DNA of 64,000 nt from Casp-alpha2 sp036337015 (GTDB taxonomy: Bacteria; Pseudomonadota; Alphaproteobacteria; Rhodospirillales; Casp-alpha2), in assembly GCA_036337015.1 (NCBI GenBank), contig JAYZEZ010000002.1:132826-196825 (forward strand). The letters are read 5' to 3'. Each line of letters begins with the position of its first letter. Position 1 is the stretch's first letter. Made by a program: the position numbers and the translations under genes. The notes under the pieces are model-generated. The model was given only the letters and a program-made list of their open reading frames with translations. It searched no databases and was not told the DNA's origin. This document shows positions 1 to 9,189 of this stretch, piece by piece.

Positions 1-1041
1 TTATATGAGAAAGGATTTGTTCATATCCCTAACTTTGTGCCCAAAAACATTTTAGCTGAAATCCAAAAAACAGTGCATAACGCCTTTTATGATGCCCCCT
101 ATGGTCGTGACGAGCGAACTGGTGAAATCGAAGACAAAACTCGTCTGGTCGGACTGGGAACAGACGTTGATGTTTTGCCAATCCAGACACTAGAAGGCGA
201 AAGCGCTTTATTGCCTTTAATGAATTCCGAACTACAAAATGTACTCGATGAACTCTTAGGAAAAGAATTTTACTTAGATAGAGCAACAGTTCGTCGTGCA
301 AGAGCCAAAAGCGAGAGATTTTACTTTCACAAAGATCAACATGGTGATATCGGGCTTACAGTGCTGTTAAATGATCTTGGAAAAAATGCCGGAGGAACAG
401 CCGCTCTTCCTAGGAGACACCTCGGAACACCACCAACTTTATTTTCAATTAAAAATATAAACGACGCCCAACCAAATGAAGTGCAAATGACTGGCAAGGC
501 AGGGGATGCATATTTATTTTATAGAGATATTGACCATTCACGTGCAGAAAACCTTACTAGTAATGACAACGTCCAAATAATTTATGCTTTTGTCAATAAA
601 AACACTCGGCCAGCGGCTAATAACCGAGAGTGCTTCGATCCGAACTCCTTAAAAGATGTGCCAATAGAAATTAAAAAAATGCTAAGACCCTACGATGGTA
701 TAGAAAAAAAAGAAAAGAAGGGCTTTGTGGAAAGGCTAATTTATGGATCTGGCTTCACATCCCCAGGAGCCGGTGATTATGATATAAGAAATGACCTGTT
801 TAGAGATTTTCTATACACCATGTTTTTCGTTCGCGGAAAAAAACTTCGCAACCCAATAGATCAATCCCTACCGCGAAATACAACCAAATTAAATGAAATA
901 CACAAAGTAACTTTCCTGCAATATATCCAAAAGCTTTCTTGGCGGCTAGTCTTTCGCGCCTATTTTTTATCAACCCTACGCAAAACAACCATAGGTGATC
1001 CTGCAATCCAAATTTTTAAAAAGGTTTTGGGAAAAAGCTAG
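1..1041 (+). CDS. Phytanoyl-CoA dioxygenase (PhyH)-like protein, 5' partial
   Basis: The frame is open to the first base of the window, so the gene begins upstream; a GTG at 37 is available but the residues before it (ending GFVHIPNFV) match the usual PhyH N-terminus. The visible 346 residues resemble non-haem Fe(II)/2-oxoglutarate oxygenases: an HKD (H-x-D) facial-triad candidate near residues 109-111 and a distal DHSRAEN with His and a downstream Arg near residues 178-180. I cannot name the substrate; relatives act on small acyl or amino-acid compounds and often sit in natural-product or glycan loci. The C-terminal third (from about residue 220) is not part of the oxygenase core and is unassigned. 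It is convergent with the pyruvate-kinase-like gene downstream. Confidence 0.6.
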   Translation, partial: LYEKGFVHIPNFVPKNILAEIQKTVHNAFYDAPYGRDERTGEIEDKTRLVGLGTDVDVLPIQTLEGESALLPLMNSELQNVLDELLGKEFYLDRATVRRARAKSERFYFHKDQHGDIGLTVLLNDLGKNAGGTAALPRRHLGTPPTLFSIKNINDAQPNEVQMTGKAGDAYLFYRDIDHSRAENLTSNDNVQIIYAFVNKNTRPAANNRECFDPNSLKDVPIEIKKMLRPYDGIEKKEKKGFVERLIYGSGFTSPGAGDYDIRNDLFRDFLYTMFFVRGKKLRNPIDQSLPRNTTKLNEIHKVTFLQYIQKLSWRLVFRAYFLSTLRKTTIGDPAIQIFKKVLGKS

Positions 1042-1113
1042 ATTCTTAGGGCCTTTTTAAGGAAGTTAAAGTCATTCAAACAATAAATGCTGATTTATCG
1101 CAGCTTCTATTTT

Positions 1114-2127
1114 TTAAACACCTATAAATTCAGAAAGGGAACTGTCTGGTGCCCAAGCCTCACTTTCATCTATCAGTTTTCTAATCATGGTGACTGCCTC
1201 AACAGGAAACTTTCCTATGGCAGTCTCTGCCGCAAGCACCAAACCATCAGCACCCATTAATAGCGTACTTACAACATCGTTAACTTCCGCCCTAGTGGGA
1301 GTTTTTTTTGTCACCATGGATTCCAAAAGATTTGTAGCAACAAAAACCGGGGTTTTTTGCAAACGAGCACTAGAAATAATCTGGCGTTGAAGAAAAGGTA
1401 CCTTCTCAATCAATATTTTTCTAGAAAGATCTCCACGATCAATAAGGATTTCATCTGCTCGCTCAATAATTCCGTCAAGATTAGCAAGTCCACTAGGGCT
1501 TTCAATTTTACAAATGATTTTGGAACTAGAACCACAAAGGGTTCGCATAAGATCTACATCTTCAGGAGTGTTAGAAAAAGAAAGGGCAAAATGCCTAACA
1601 TCCAAATCAAGGCCCAACTTAATTGCATCACAATCCTTACTGGTCAAAGAATCAAAGTTTAAATCTCTGGGAACGTCAGCTGCTTTGTTACTGCCAACTT
1701 TTCCACCAGAAACAACAAGGGCTAATGCCTTGTCCATTTTAGTTTCTATTATTCTGAGTTTGACGTGATCAAAATCAATGCTGACCTCATCGCCTACCAC
1801 AAACTGCTTGGCAATACCCTTTGGGGTAAAAGAAATGTTTTTAGAGTCGCCCAATACAGGTTCAAAATGTATGCACACCTCATCACCTTCATTAAACAAA
1901 ACAGCTTCACTTTTCATTTTCTGATTTCTGAGTTGTGCACCTTCGCTGTCAAGGCAAATGGGAACTTGGGTCCAATTTCGAATTTTTTTAATAGTAGGAG
2001 CAACCACTTCTAGGGGGGTGTGTGATAGATTAATTCTAAACAAATATATACCAAGGTCTTCAAAATTGGATATAATATCTTTTTTTAAAGACGATGGACC
2101 TAAGGTGACTAATATTTTTTTAGGCAT
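1114..2127 (-). CDS. Short pyruvate kinase lacking the C-terminal domain
   Basis: 337 residues against about 470 for a standard pyruvate kinase. The N-terminal KILVTLGPSS and RINLSH segments, the beta-barrel insertion (about 70-165) and the active-site strands are present: CKIES (phosphoryl-transfer Lys and metal-binding Glu), DRGDLS (metal Asp), VATNLLESM (active-site Thr) and PTRAEVNDV. The usual GPEIRT loop reads GAQLRN. The protein stops right after the A domain, so the regulatory C domain is missing, and no remnant of it follows before the opposite-strand gene. The reaction would be PEP + ADP to pyruvate + ATP if the enzyme is active. It is divergent from the nucleotide-sugar dehydrogenase, which hints at a link to the glycan locus; that link is inference. 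Confidence 0.75.
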   Translation of the reverse strand: MPKKILVTLGPSSLKKDIISNFEDLGIYLFRINLSHTPLEVVAPTIKKIRNWTQVPICLDSEGAQLRNQKMKSEAVLFNEGDEVCIHFEPVLGDSKNISFTPKGIAKQFVVGDEVSIDFDHVKLRIIETKMDKALALVVSGGKVGSNKAADVPRDLNFDSLTSKDCDAIKLGLDLDVRHFALSFSNTPEDVDLMRTLCGSSSKIICKIESPSGLANLDGIIERADEILIDRGDLSRKILIEKVPFLQRQIISSARLQKTPVFVATNLLESMVTKKTPTRAEVNDVVSTLLMGADGLVLAAETAIGKFPVEAVTMIRKLIDESEAWAPDSSLSEFIGV

Positions 2128-2454
2128 TAAATTCTAACCAACTTCTTTCCAAAAATTAAAAATTTTTTCTTAAACAAAAAAAGACAAAAAAATTCAAGAG
2201 AAGTTTTCATTAACCTCTAAGTAGTAAAACTTAGTCGTTAAATGAAATACTAAAATTCAGGTATTTGGCATTTGACCGTCTTAGTGTCAATATAAGAGAA
2301 ATTATTCTGCTTCTATAATCATCTAGTTTTAAGATAATATTATAGAATATCCCTTCAGAACTTATATATAGGCTTTCAATAGATTGACGCTATAGTTGAC
2401 AATTGCAAAGAGTGGTCTAAGACAAGCTCCATCTTATTAACTTGGGGTAAAAAA
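2128..2454. other. Divergent intergenic region, no gene seen
   Basis: 327 bases separate the divergent pyruvate-kinase-like gene and the sugar dehydrogenase. The stretch is very AT-rich with several stop codons in every frame, and I see no RNA fold or repeat. It should carry both promoters; a candidate for the rightward gene is listed separately. Confidence 0.6.
2396..2423 (+). promoter_or_regulatory. Candidate sigma-70 promoter for the sugar dehydrogenase
   Basis: A perfect -35 hexamer TTGACA (2396-2401) is followed after 16 bases by TAAGAC (2418-2423), a weak -10. It ends about 31 bases before the TTG start at 2455. The -10 is poor, so this is tentative. Confidence 0.35.
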
Positions 2455-3738
2455 TTGGCATCTTCTTCCGTGGCTATTATAGGCTTAGGTTACGTTGGCT
2501 TGCCGCTTGCGTTGGCTCTAGCACGCCACAACAACGTCATTGCTTATGACACGTCCAAAACTCGGGTCGCAGAGCTAAAAAATGGCTTCGATATAACGGG
2601 AGAAGTTTCAAAAGAGGAGCTAGAAAGCACAAATTATTATCTTACAAATGAACCAAAAAAAATTAGTGGCGCGGATTTTTTAATTATCACCGTACCTACA
2701 CCAGTTGATTCTAAAAATCGTCCCGACCTAAGTCATGTGCTTGCAGCTTGTAAAACTATTGGGAAAGTCTTGAAAAAGGGCGCAACGGTCGTTTTAGAGA
2801 GCACTGTTTATCCCGGTGTAACCGAAAATATTTGCGGACCTTTATTGGAGAATGCATCTGGCTTAAAATCTGGTAAGGACTTCTTTCTAGGTTATTCGCC
2901 CGAACGAATAAATCCCGGAGACAAAGAGCATACGATTGACAAAATCACTAAGGTGGTTGCTGGTCAGACTTCACAAACAACTAAGGCGTTGTCTAACCTT
3001 TATGGAACAATTACATCTGGTGGAATTTTTATTGCTAAATCAATAAAAACTGCTGAAGCAGCTAAGGTAATAGAAAACGCCCAACGCGATATAAACATAG
3101 CCTTTATAAATGAAGTAGGAATGATTTTTAATCTTATGGGCCTATCCACTCACGACGTTCTAGCGGCTGCAAAGACAAAATGGAACTTTCTTGACTTTGA
3201 ACCAGGACTCGTTGGCGGTCATTGCATTGGGATCGACCCCTACTATCTAGCTCATCTGGCTTTTGAAACAGGACACAACCCTGAAGTAATCCTAGCAGGA
3301 AGAAAGATAAATGACGGCTTTGCTAAATTTATTGCGAAGCAAATTTATTCACATCTTAAAAATATTCAGCATTTATCCGTGCCAGCACGTATTTTGGTCT
3401 TAGGGTTAACTTTCAAAGAAAACATTCCGGATCTTCGAAACTCAAAGGTGATGGATTTAATTAATGCGTTAAATGCACAAGGTCATAAAGTGGATGTTCA
3501 TGATCCCGTTGCAAATTTTAATGCAATTAAAAGCTTGTTTGGCTTAAGTCCTTTAGAAAACTTAGATGATTTAAATGCCTATGACTGTATTATCGGTGCT
3601 GTACGTCACGATGTTTATACTGCGCTTAGCAGTGAAGATATAGCAACCATGGTTAAGCCCAACGGGCTGATCGTAGATTTAAAGGGAATGTGGAAAATTT
3701 TAGATCTTGATCCACCTTTAAAACGAATGGAAATCTAG
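2455..3738 (+). CDS. UDP-N-acetylhexosamine 6-dehydrogenase (TviB/WbpA type)
   Basis: Cytosolic enzyme oxidising C6 of a UDP-N-acetylhexosamine to the uronic acid with two NAD+. The Rossmann motif IIGLGYVGLPLA lies at residues 8-19, SPERINPGD at about 148-156, the Lys of KTAEAAKVIEN near 204 and the catalytic Cys in GGHCIGIDPYYL at 257. The SPER and HCIGIDPYY motifs favour the TviB/WbpA/VipA branch over UDP-glucose dehydrogenase. 427 residues is normal for the family. The start is TTG at 2455 with GGGGT just upstream; there is no ATG candidate before the Rossmann motif. It converges with manC with a 4-base overlap of stop regions. Exact substrate (GlcNAc or GalNAc) cannot be told from sequence alone. 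Confidence 0.88.
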   Translation: MASSSVAIIGLGYVGLPLALALARHNNVIAYDTSKTRVAELKNGFDITGEVSKEELESTNYYLTNEPKKISGADFLIITVPTPVDSKNRPDLSHVLAACKTIGKVLKKGATVVLESTVYPGVTENICGPLLENASGLKSGKDFFLGYSPERINPGDKEHTIDKITKVVAGQTSQTTKALSNLYGTITSGGIFIAKSIKTAEAAKVIENAQRDINIAFINEVGMIFNLMGLSTHDVLAAAKTKWNFLDFEPGLVGGHCIGIDPYYLAHLAFETGHNPEVILAGRKINDGFAKFIAKQIYSHLKNIQHLSVPARILVLGLTFKENIPDLRNSKVMDLINALNAQGHKVDVHDPVANFNAIKSLFGLSPLENLDDLNAYDCIIGAVRHDVYTALSSEDIATMVKPNGLIVDLKGMWKILDLDPPLKRMEI

Positions 3739-5156
3739 TCTCGCCCGTAACGATCTTCATAACGTGCAATATCATCTTCTCCTAGATAGCTTCCAGACTG
3801 CACTTCTATAACACTAAGTTCTTTTTCACCGATGTTTTCCAATCGGTGTTTTGTACCAAGTGGTATATATGTTGATTGATCAGTTTGCAGAGTAATTGTT
3901 TCATCACCCCGTGTCACTCTAGCTGTGCCGGTAACAACGGTCCAATGTTCAGCGCGATGTTTATGAGACTGCAGGGAAATCTTCTGGCCAGGTTTAAGCA
4001 TTAAATGTTTAACTTGATAGCGACGGCCTTTATCAAGAGTTTGAAACCAGCCCCAAGGACGATAAACTTTGGGATGATTTGAAATTTCCTCTCGACCTAT
4101 CTTTTGAAGCTTTTCAACTAAAGGCCTAATTTCTTCATTTGCTGTCCTTGGTCCAACTAGCACGACATCGTCAGTGGCAACAACAACCATGTCTTCAATG
4201 CCTGCCGCAGTCAACAACGGTCCTTCGCTTCTTAGATATGACCCTTTTGTGTCGTGGGCTACAACATCACCAATCAGGACATTAGAATTTTGATCCTGAT
4301 CACTAATTTCCCATAGAGATTTCCAAGATCCAACATCATGCCAATCCATATCAACCGGCACTACTGCACCGTCTGTTGTTTTTTCCATTACTGCGACATC
4401 AATTGATTCAGATGGGCAAGCTTTAAAGGCATCACTATCGGGACGAAAAAAATCAAAATCATCTTTAGCGTTCTCAACAGATCGCCTACACGCCTTAACG
4501 ATGTCTGGATGCAGCTCTTCTATGACTTGAATAAAGTATTTAGCAGAAAATAAAAATATGCCGCTATTCCAATAATAATTGTCTTGTGCAATATATTTTT
4601 TTGCCTTAGCTGCAGTAGGCTTTTCAGCAAAACTATCAATAGCGAAACAGTTTTCTAATTCATCAATTATATTACCCCTTTTAATATAACCATAACCTGT
4701 TGCTGGATAGTTCGGTTTGATTCCAAATGTAACTATTTTTCCTCTTTTGACAGCCTCTAGTCCTGTATCTATTGCAACAGAAAAGGCATTTGGTTCTCCG
4801 ATGGAATGATCAGAAGGAGCAAGAAGAATAATTGCATTTGGATCTTCATTAAGTAATTTCAACGCTGCAAGAGTAGCTGCTGGAGCAGTGTTGCGCCGAC
4901 AAGACTCAAGAACAACCGAACCTGGCACTACTCCAACTTCACGCAATTGTTCCGCTACAATAAAACGATGGCTTTCATTGCAAATAAATAGCGGCTCAGA
5001 AAAAATGGGGCCACTTAACCGCAACGCTGTTTCCTGAAGCAGGCTACGATCAGATAGGATGTTTAATAATTGTTTAGGGTACATTTCGCGTGACAAGGGC
5101 CAAAGCCTTTGCCCAGACCCACCAGATAGAATTACAGGAACAATAGAGGGTTTCAT
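3735..5156 (-). CDS. manC: Mannose-1-phosphate guanylyltransferase / mannose-6-phosphate isomerase
   Basis: Bifunctional type: an N-terminal nucleotidyltransferase domain (ILSGGSGQRLWPLSR at residues 9-23, pyrophosphorylase signature) makes GDP-mannose from mannose-1-P and GTP, and a C-terminal cupin domain (about 360-473, with QSHKHRAEHW and the RPWGWF entry) is the type II phosphomannose isomerase. I start at ATG 5156 (MKPSIVPVILSGG), the usual family start; an earlier in-frame start at 5177 would overlap the carbamoyltransferase end. Length is then 473. It follows the carbamoyltransferase by 7 bases and is in the same operon. GDP-mannose could also feed the ColD-type enzyme at 24.0-25.2 kb. 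Confidence 0.93.
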   Translation of the reverse strand: MKPSIVPVILSGGSGQRLWPLSREMYPKQLLNILSDRSLLQETALRLSGPIFSEPLFICNESHRFIVAEQLREVGVVPGSVVLESCRRNTAPAATLAALKLLNEDPNAIILLAPSDHSIGEPNAFSVAIDTGLEAVKRGKIVTFGIKPNYPATGYGYIKRGNIIDELENCFAIDSFAEKPTAAKAKKYIAQDNYYWNSGIFLFSAKYFIQVIEELHPDIVKACRRSVENAKDDFDFFRPDSDAFKACPSESIDVAVMEKTTDGAVVPVDMDWHDVGSWKSLWEISDQDQNSNVLIGDVVAHDTKGSYLRSEGPLLTAAGIEDMVVVATDDVVLVGPRTANEEIRPLVEKLQKIGREEISNHPKVYRPWGWFQTLDKGRRYQVKHLMLKPGQKISLQSHKHRAEHWTVVTGTARVTRGDETITLQTDQSTYIPLGTKHRLENIGEKELSVIEVQSGSYLGEDDIARYEDRYGRD

Positions 5157-5163
5157 AAGTAAA

Positions 5164-7011
5164 TTAGTCCAGTTCAAACGCGTCTTTATAATTACGTTTT
5201 AAAGAGGAATTTTGATCCTCTTTCAAAAGAAAACAATTCCCAACAACCAAAACATCCATATTAGTCCCCATAAAACAGTTCCAAGCATCTTCTGGCGTAC
5301 ATACGATTGGCTCACCTCGCACATTGAATGAAGTGTTAACTAATAGTGGACAACCCGTTTCTTTTTTGAATTGGCTAATGAGAGCATGATAACGGGGGTT
5401 AGTGTCTACGTGAACAGTTTGAATCCGGGCAGAATAGTCAACATGTGTGACTGCGGGAATGTTAGATCTTGATACATTTAGTTTCTCAATTCCAAATAAG
5501 TTTTTTTCTTCCTCACTCATATAAAGCCAATGTTTTTTCTTTACACTAGCAACCATCAACATGTAAGGACTATCTACATTAATATCAAACCAATCCGATG
5601 CATCTTCTTCTAGTACGGATGGTGCAAATGGTCTGAAAGATTCTCTATATTTAATTCGCATATTTAAAGTTTTCTGCATCTCGGGTGAACGCGGATCCCC
5701 AAGAATAGACCTCCCACCTAGCGCACGTGGACCAAATTCCATGCGCCCCTGAAACCAACCAACTGCCTTGCTTTTAGCAAGTTCACTTGCAGTCCTAACA
5801 ATCAAAGCGTCATCCTCAAAAACCGTAAATTTAGCCCCTACATTGACTAGTCGTTCTTCAATATCTGATTGTTTAAATGAAGGCCCCAGGTAGGAGCCTG
5901 ACATAAAATCAATTCTTTTTTTGTCTATACCACCTATTTTTCTAGGCTGATTTTTATATAGATGATAGGCGGCCAAAGCAGCTCCTAGAGCCCCGCCAGC
6001 ATCCCCAGCCGCGGGTTGTACCCAAATATTTTCAAAAGCACCATCACGCAATACTTTGCCATTAGCAACACAGTTCAATGCCACACCGCCAGCTAGACAA
6101 AGATTCTTGGCATGAGTCTCTTTAGCAAGCGCACGAGTTAATCTCAGAACCACCTCTTCTGTGACAGCCTGTATGGAGGCTGCTAAATCCATATGATACT
6201 GAGTTAATAAAACTTCTGCAGATCTAGGTGGTCCGCCAAATAATTCGTCAAACTTTGAATTAGTCATGCGAAGACCTGTACAATAGTCAAAATAGGACTG
6301 GTCTAATCTAAAACTTCCGTCGTCCTTTAAATCCATTAAATTATTAAGTATTAGCTCTTTAAACACAGGGGTGCCATATGGTGCAAGCCCCATAACCTTG
6401 TATTCACCTGAATTAACACGAAAACCAAGATAATAGGTAAAAGCAGAATAAAGGAGTCCTAAAGAGTGAGGAAAATGTATTTCCTTTATCATTTTAAGGT
6501 TGTTTTCTATTCCTTTTGCTACAGATGTTGTCGCCCATTCACCAACTCCATCCATAGTTAAAACTACTGCATCTTTAAAAGGTGATGGGAAAAAAGCTGA
6601 AGCTGCATGACTCAAATGATGCTCTGCAAATAACAACCGGGTTTTCCAATCAAAGTTGGGATCATAATTTTGAAATTTTTTACGGAGCAAGCTCTTCTGA
6701 AATAACTTTTCTCGCAACCAAAGCGGTATGGACATATTGAAAGATTGGAAACCCCTGGGCGCAAATGACAAATAGGTTTCTAAAAGACGTTCAAACTTAA
6801 GAAAAGGTTTGTCGTAAAAGGCAACAAAGTCAATATTTTCTAATTTTAGATCCGAAGAAGACAGACAAAAATCTATTGCATTTGTTGGAAAACTTGCATC
6901 ATGTTTTTTTCGAGTAAATCGTTCTTCTTGAGCTGCAGCTACAATACGCCCATCTTTAATTAAAGCAGCAGCACTATCATGATAAAAGGCGCTTACACCG
7001 AGAATATGCAA
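5164..7011 (-). CDS. Carbamoyltransferase, NodU/CmcH/TobZ family
   Basis: 615 residues, full length for the family. The N-terminal Kae1-like part shows ILGVSAFYHDSAAALI at 3-18, QEERFTRKKHD at 28-38 and the metal-binding histidines of AEHHLSHAASAFF near 130. The C-terminal part carries GWFQGRMEFGPRALGGRSIL, NTSFNVRGEPIV and TPEDA, the YrdC-like/carbamoyl-AMP region. It transfers carbamoyl from carbamoyl phosphate to a sugar or other hydroxyl via carbamoyl-AMP. The start is TTG at 7011 with a strong GGAGGGG upstream; no better ATG exists. Immediately upstream are a 49-residue DUF5989 protein and an SxtJ protein, the usual partners of this family in glycan loci, and manC follows. Confidence 0.92.
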   Translation of the reverse strand: MHILGVSAFYHDSAAALIKDGRIVAAAQEERFTRKKHDASFPTNAIDFCLSSSDLKLENIDFVAFYDKPFLKFERLLETYLSFAPRGFQSFNMSIPLWLREKLFQKSLLRKKFQNYDPNFDWKTRLLFAEHHLSHAASAFFPSPFKDAVVLTMDGVGEWATTSVAKGIENNLKMIKEIHFPHSLGLLYSAFTYYLGFRVNSGEYKVMGLAPYGTPVFKELILNNLMDLKDDGSFRLDQSYFDYCTGLRMTNSKFDELFGGPPRSAEVLLTQYHMDLAASIQAVTEEVVLRLTRALAKETHAKNLCLAGGVALNCVANGKVLRDGAFENIWVQPAAGDAGGALGAALAAYHLYKNQPRKIGGIDKKRIDFMSGSYLGPSFKQSDIEERLVNVGAKFTVFEDDALIVRTASELAKSKAVGWFQGRMEFGPRALGGRSILGDPRSPEMQKTLNMRIKYRESFRPFAPSVLEEDASDWFDINVDSPYMLMVASVKKKHWLYMSEEEKNLFGIEKLNVSRSNIPAVTHVDYSARIQTVHVDTNPRYHALISQFKKETGCPLLVNTSFNVRGEPIVCTPEDAWNCFMGTNMDVLVVGNCFLLKEDQNSSLKRNYKDAFELD

Positions 7012-7023
7012 GAGCCCCTCCGC

Positions 7024-7173
7024 TTAAAAAATTGTATAGATAAAAGGAGCGACGGCAGATCCTTGGCTTAGCACTATTAATCCGCCAACAACAGCCATCA
7101 TAAGCATAACCGGCAGTAGCCAAAATTTTTTTCGGCATTTTAAAAAAATCCAAAATTCGTTGATAAAGTGCAT
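7024..7173 (-). CDS. DUF5989 family small membrane protein
   Basis: A 49-codon gene: a short amphipathic basic N-terminus (ending LKCRKKFWLL), one hydrophobic span at about residues 17-36 and the conserved tail SQGSAVAPFIYTIF. This tail and the KKFWLLP motif are what I recognise from the DUF5989 family, which sits beside SxtJ and carbamoyltransferase genes. It lies 12 bases upstream of the carbamoyltransferase TTG start and 24 bases downstream of SxtJ. Function is unknown; a single-pass membrane anchor or partner for the carbamoyltransferase is an inference from the constant neighbourhood. Confidence 0.85.
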   Translation of the reverse strand: MHFINEFWIFLKCRKKFWLLPVMLMMAVVGGLIVLSQGSAVAPFIYTIF

Positions 7174-7197
7174 GTTTTGGTTCCTAAAATTAAATTC

Positions 7198-7632
7198 TTA
7201 AAATTGTTGCCGCATGGTGTCCGGTTCAGGACCCGGCGGATTTCGTTCAATCCAATAGCTTTTAGCAACTGAATCAAAATGCCTTTGCAAAGGATCCTTT
7301 CCAAAAATCTTTAAAAGCAAAGCGATTGGTGTAACAGTAAAAAAAAACAATGCGCACATTACTATGGGATTTACTACCTTATGTAGCATTAAGCCAAAAA
7401 CATACCAGGCTCGGTTCAGAGGACTAAGTATGCTTGGTAAAAAAAATGCTAAAATTAAAAACAATGCCGATACCCCTAAAGCCCACATTCGTAAAGGCAA
7501 AGCATAAATCAAGGGATACAAACCAATAATTAAAAATAGGATGGAAAATACGATACCAAATCCACGCTCACTTCCTGTTGCAGGAGCATCTTCTCGTTCT
7601 ATGCGTTCATGTAAATCTAATTTATTTGGCAT
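7198..7632 (-). CDS. SxtJ family membrane protein
   Basis: 144 residues with three or four hydrophobic spans (about 26-45, 49-68, 75-92 and 93-113 as helices) and the LPSILSPLNRAWYVFGLMLHKV core typical of SxtJ. The start is the ATG at 7632, with GGAG about ten bases upstream; a TTG one codon earlier is less likely. First gene of the SxtJ-DUF5989-carbamoyltransferase-manC operon on the minus strand. The name comes from a saxitoxin cluster gene, but the family is common in surface-polysaccharide loci; the biochemical role is unknown. Confidence 0.82.
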   Translation of the reverse strand: MPNKLDLHERIEREDAPATGSERGFGIVFSILFLIIGLYPLIYALPLRMWALGVSALFLILAFFLPSILSPLNRAWYVFGLMLHKVVNPIVMCALFFFTVTPIALLLKIFGKDPLQRHFDSVAKSYWIERNPPGPEPDTMRQQF

Positions 7633-7716
7633 CAATACAACTCCTTCGATCTAATTGTTTACCCTTGACTTTCACCAAATGTAAAGGGTGCCTATAAAAC
7701 TATAAAAATTTAATAA

Positions 7717-9030
7717 TTAAAGCTTTTGAAATCGCGTAGCAAAAAATCCATCTATACCTCCATGTTTGCTAAAGTGGCACGGCAGAGTCCGAAGATCACC
7801 ATCATCGTTTATAAATTCCTTACAACCTGAAACTTCTTTAGGTGTGATAGCAACGTGCTTTATAAGCTTGGGTCTATTTTTTAGAGACCGTGCTATTGCT
7901 GGACCTTCTTCCAACTCCAAAGAGCATAAACAAAAAACTATTAGCCCACCTGGTTGAACCATTTTTATAGCTGCTTCTAATAGACGTTTTTGAACGCTAA
8001 CTAATTTTAGCACCTCTTCTGGTCGCTTCAACTGCATTACATCTGGGTGACGTCTTATAGTTCCAGTTGAAGAGCATGGCGCATCCAATAGAACCGCGTA
8101 AACACGATTATCCGGATGCCACTGAGTAGCGTCAGCGGTAATAAATTCAACATCCAATTTAAGTCGGGCCATATTTTCTCTAAGTTGTTCTATACGTTTT
8201 TCTGAACGATCAACAGCAGTGACTTTCGCTCCCGCATGGGCTAGTTGTGCAGTTTTTCCACCTGGTGCAGCACAGAGGTCGATAACGTGCTTATTTTTAA
8301 TGTTCCCCAACAATTTAACAGGAAGAGCTGCTGCTGCATCCTGAACCCACCAAGCCCCATCCTGAAAGCCCGGTAAATCATGAACCAAACCGCCAGAATG
8401 GCGACGCAAAGTTCCCGTAGATAAAATATTAGCGTCTAATTTTTCAGCCCAGAGAGCCCTATTAAGAGGTGCGGTTATATCTAAGGGAGCTTCCAACAAA
8501 TGGGCCTTCGCTATATTACGGCAGAGCTTTTCACCGTAAGCTTTAATCCAGGCACTCCATAACCAGTCAGGTGTATTTAATCGGGCTTCATCTTGATTCT
8601 TGATTATTTTTTTACCTTCGCGAGAAATTCGTCGCAATACTGCATTAATAAGTTTTTTATGAGTTCCATATCCACGATTTTTTGCTAATTGAACGGATGT
8701 ATTAACTGCTGCATGTGGAGCAGTATTCATGAAAAGCAATTGAACAATTCCAATCCTAATAATGTTTTTTACACCCATGTTTTTTCGCGTTAGTGGCCGT
8801 TCTAACATTTTATCGATAAGAGCATCAATTTGGCCTAATCTCCTTAGAGTCATCGCCGTTATTGCACGCGCATGGTTTCGATCACGATGTTCAAGCATTG
8901 CTAAATCTAAATTGCTTGCAAGCGCTTTATCGAGGGGTGTTTTTCTTTGCAAGACTGCTGCTATTAAATCAAGAGCTACACTCCGAGCAGAGGATTTTTT
9001 GATTTTACTTTCGTTCATAAATGAAGTCAT
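7717..9030 (-). CDS. rsmB: 16S rRNA m5C967 methyltransferase, RsmB/NOP family
   Basis: An N-terminal NusB-like RNA-binding domain (about 10-140, with NHARAITAMTLRRLGQID and APHAAVNTSVQLAK) precedes the SAM-dependent methyltransferase. The SAM motif is VIDLCAAPGGKTAQLA, and the two catalytic cysteines sit in LLDAPCSSTGTIRRHPD and FCLCSLELEEG. It would methylate C967 of 16S rRNA. I place the start at ATG 9030; an ATG at 9018 is nearly as good, and neither has a convincing ribosome-binding site. In many Alphaproteobacteria rsmB lies near htpX or purH; here it stands between glycan genes. Confidence 0.9.
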   Translation of the reverse strand: MTSFMNESKIKKSSARSVALDLIAAVLQRKTPLDKALASNLDLAMLEHRDRNHARAITAMTLRRLGQIDALIDKMLERPLTRKNMGVKNIIRIGIVQLLFMNTAPHAAVNTSVQLAKNRGYGTHKKLINAVLRRISREGKKIIKNQDEARLNTPDWLWSAWIKAYGEKLCRNIAKAHLLEAPLDITAPLNRALWAEKLDANILSTGTLRRHSGGLVHDLPGFQDGAWWVQDAAAALPVKLLGNIKNKHVIDLCAAPGGKTAQLAHAGAKVTAVDRSEKRIEQLRENMARLKLDVEFITADATQWHPDNRVYAVLLDAPCSSTGTIRRHPDVMQLKRPEEVLKLVSVQKRLLEAAIKMVQPGGLIVFCLCSLELEEGPAIARSLKNRPKLIKHVAITPKEVSGCKEFINDDGDLRTLPCHFSKHGGIDGFFATRFQKL

Positions 9031-9189
9031 GCCCGAGCAAGCTCTGCTCCGCAACCTTTTAAGTTTTTTTTAAAGCTTATTTTTAGTTATGATCCAAAAA
9101 TACTAATCGGAAAGTCTTGGCTTAAAGGTTATTCGTAGCTAGTTTGATTGAAATTGAATAATTAATTTTTAAAATAGAACAACCAAATT

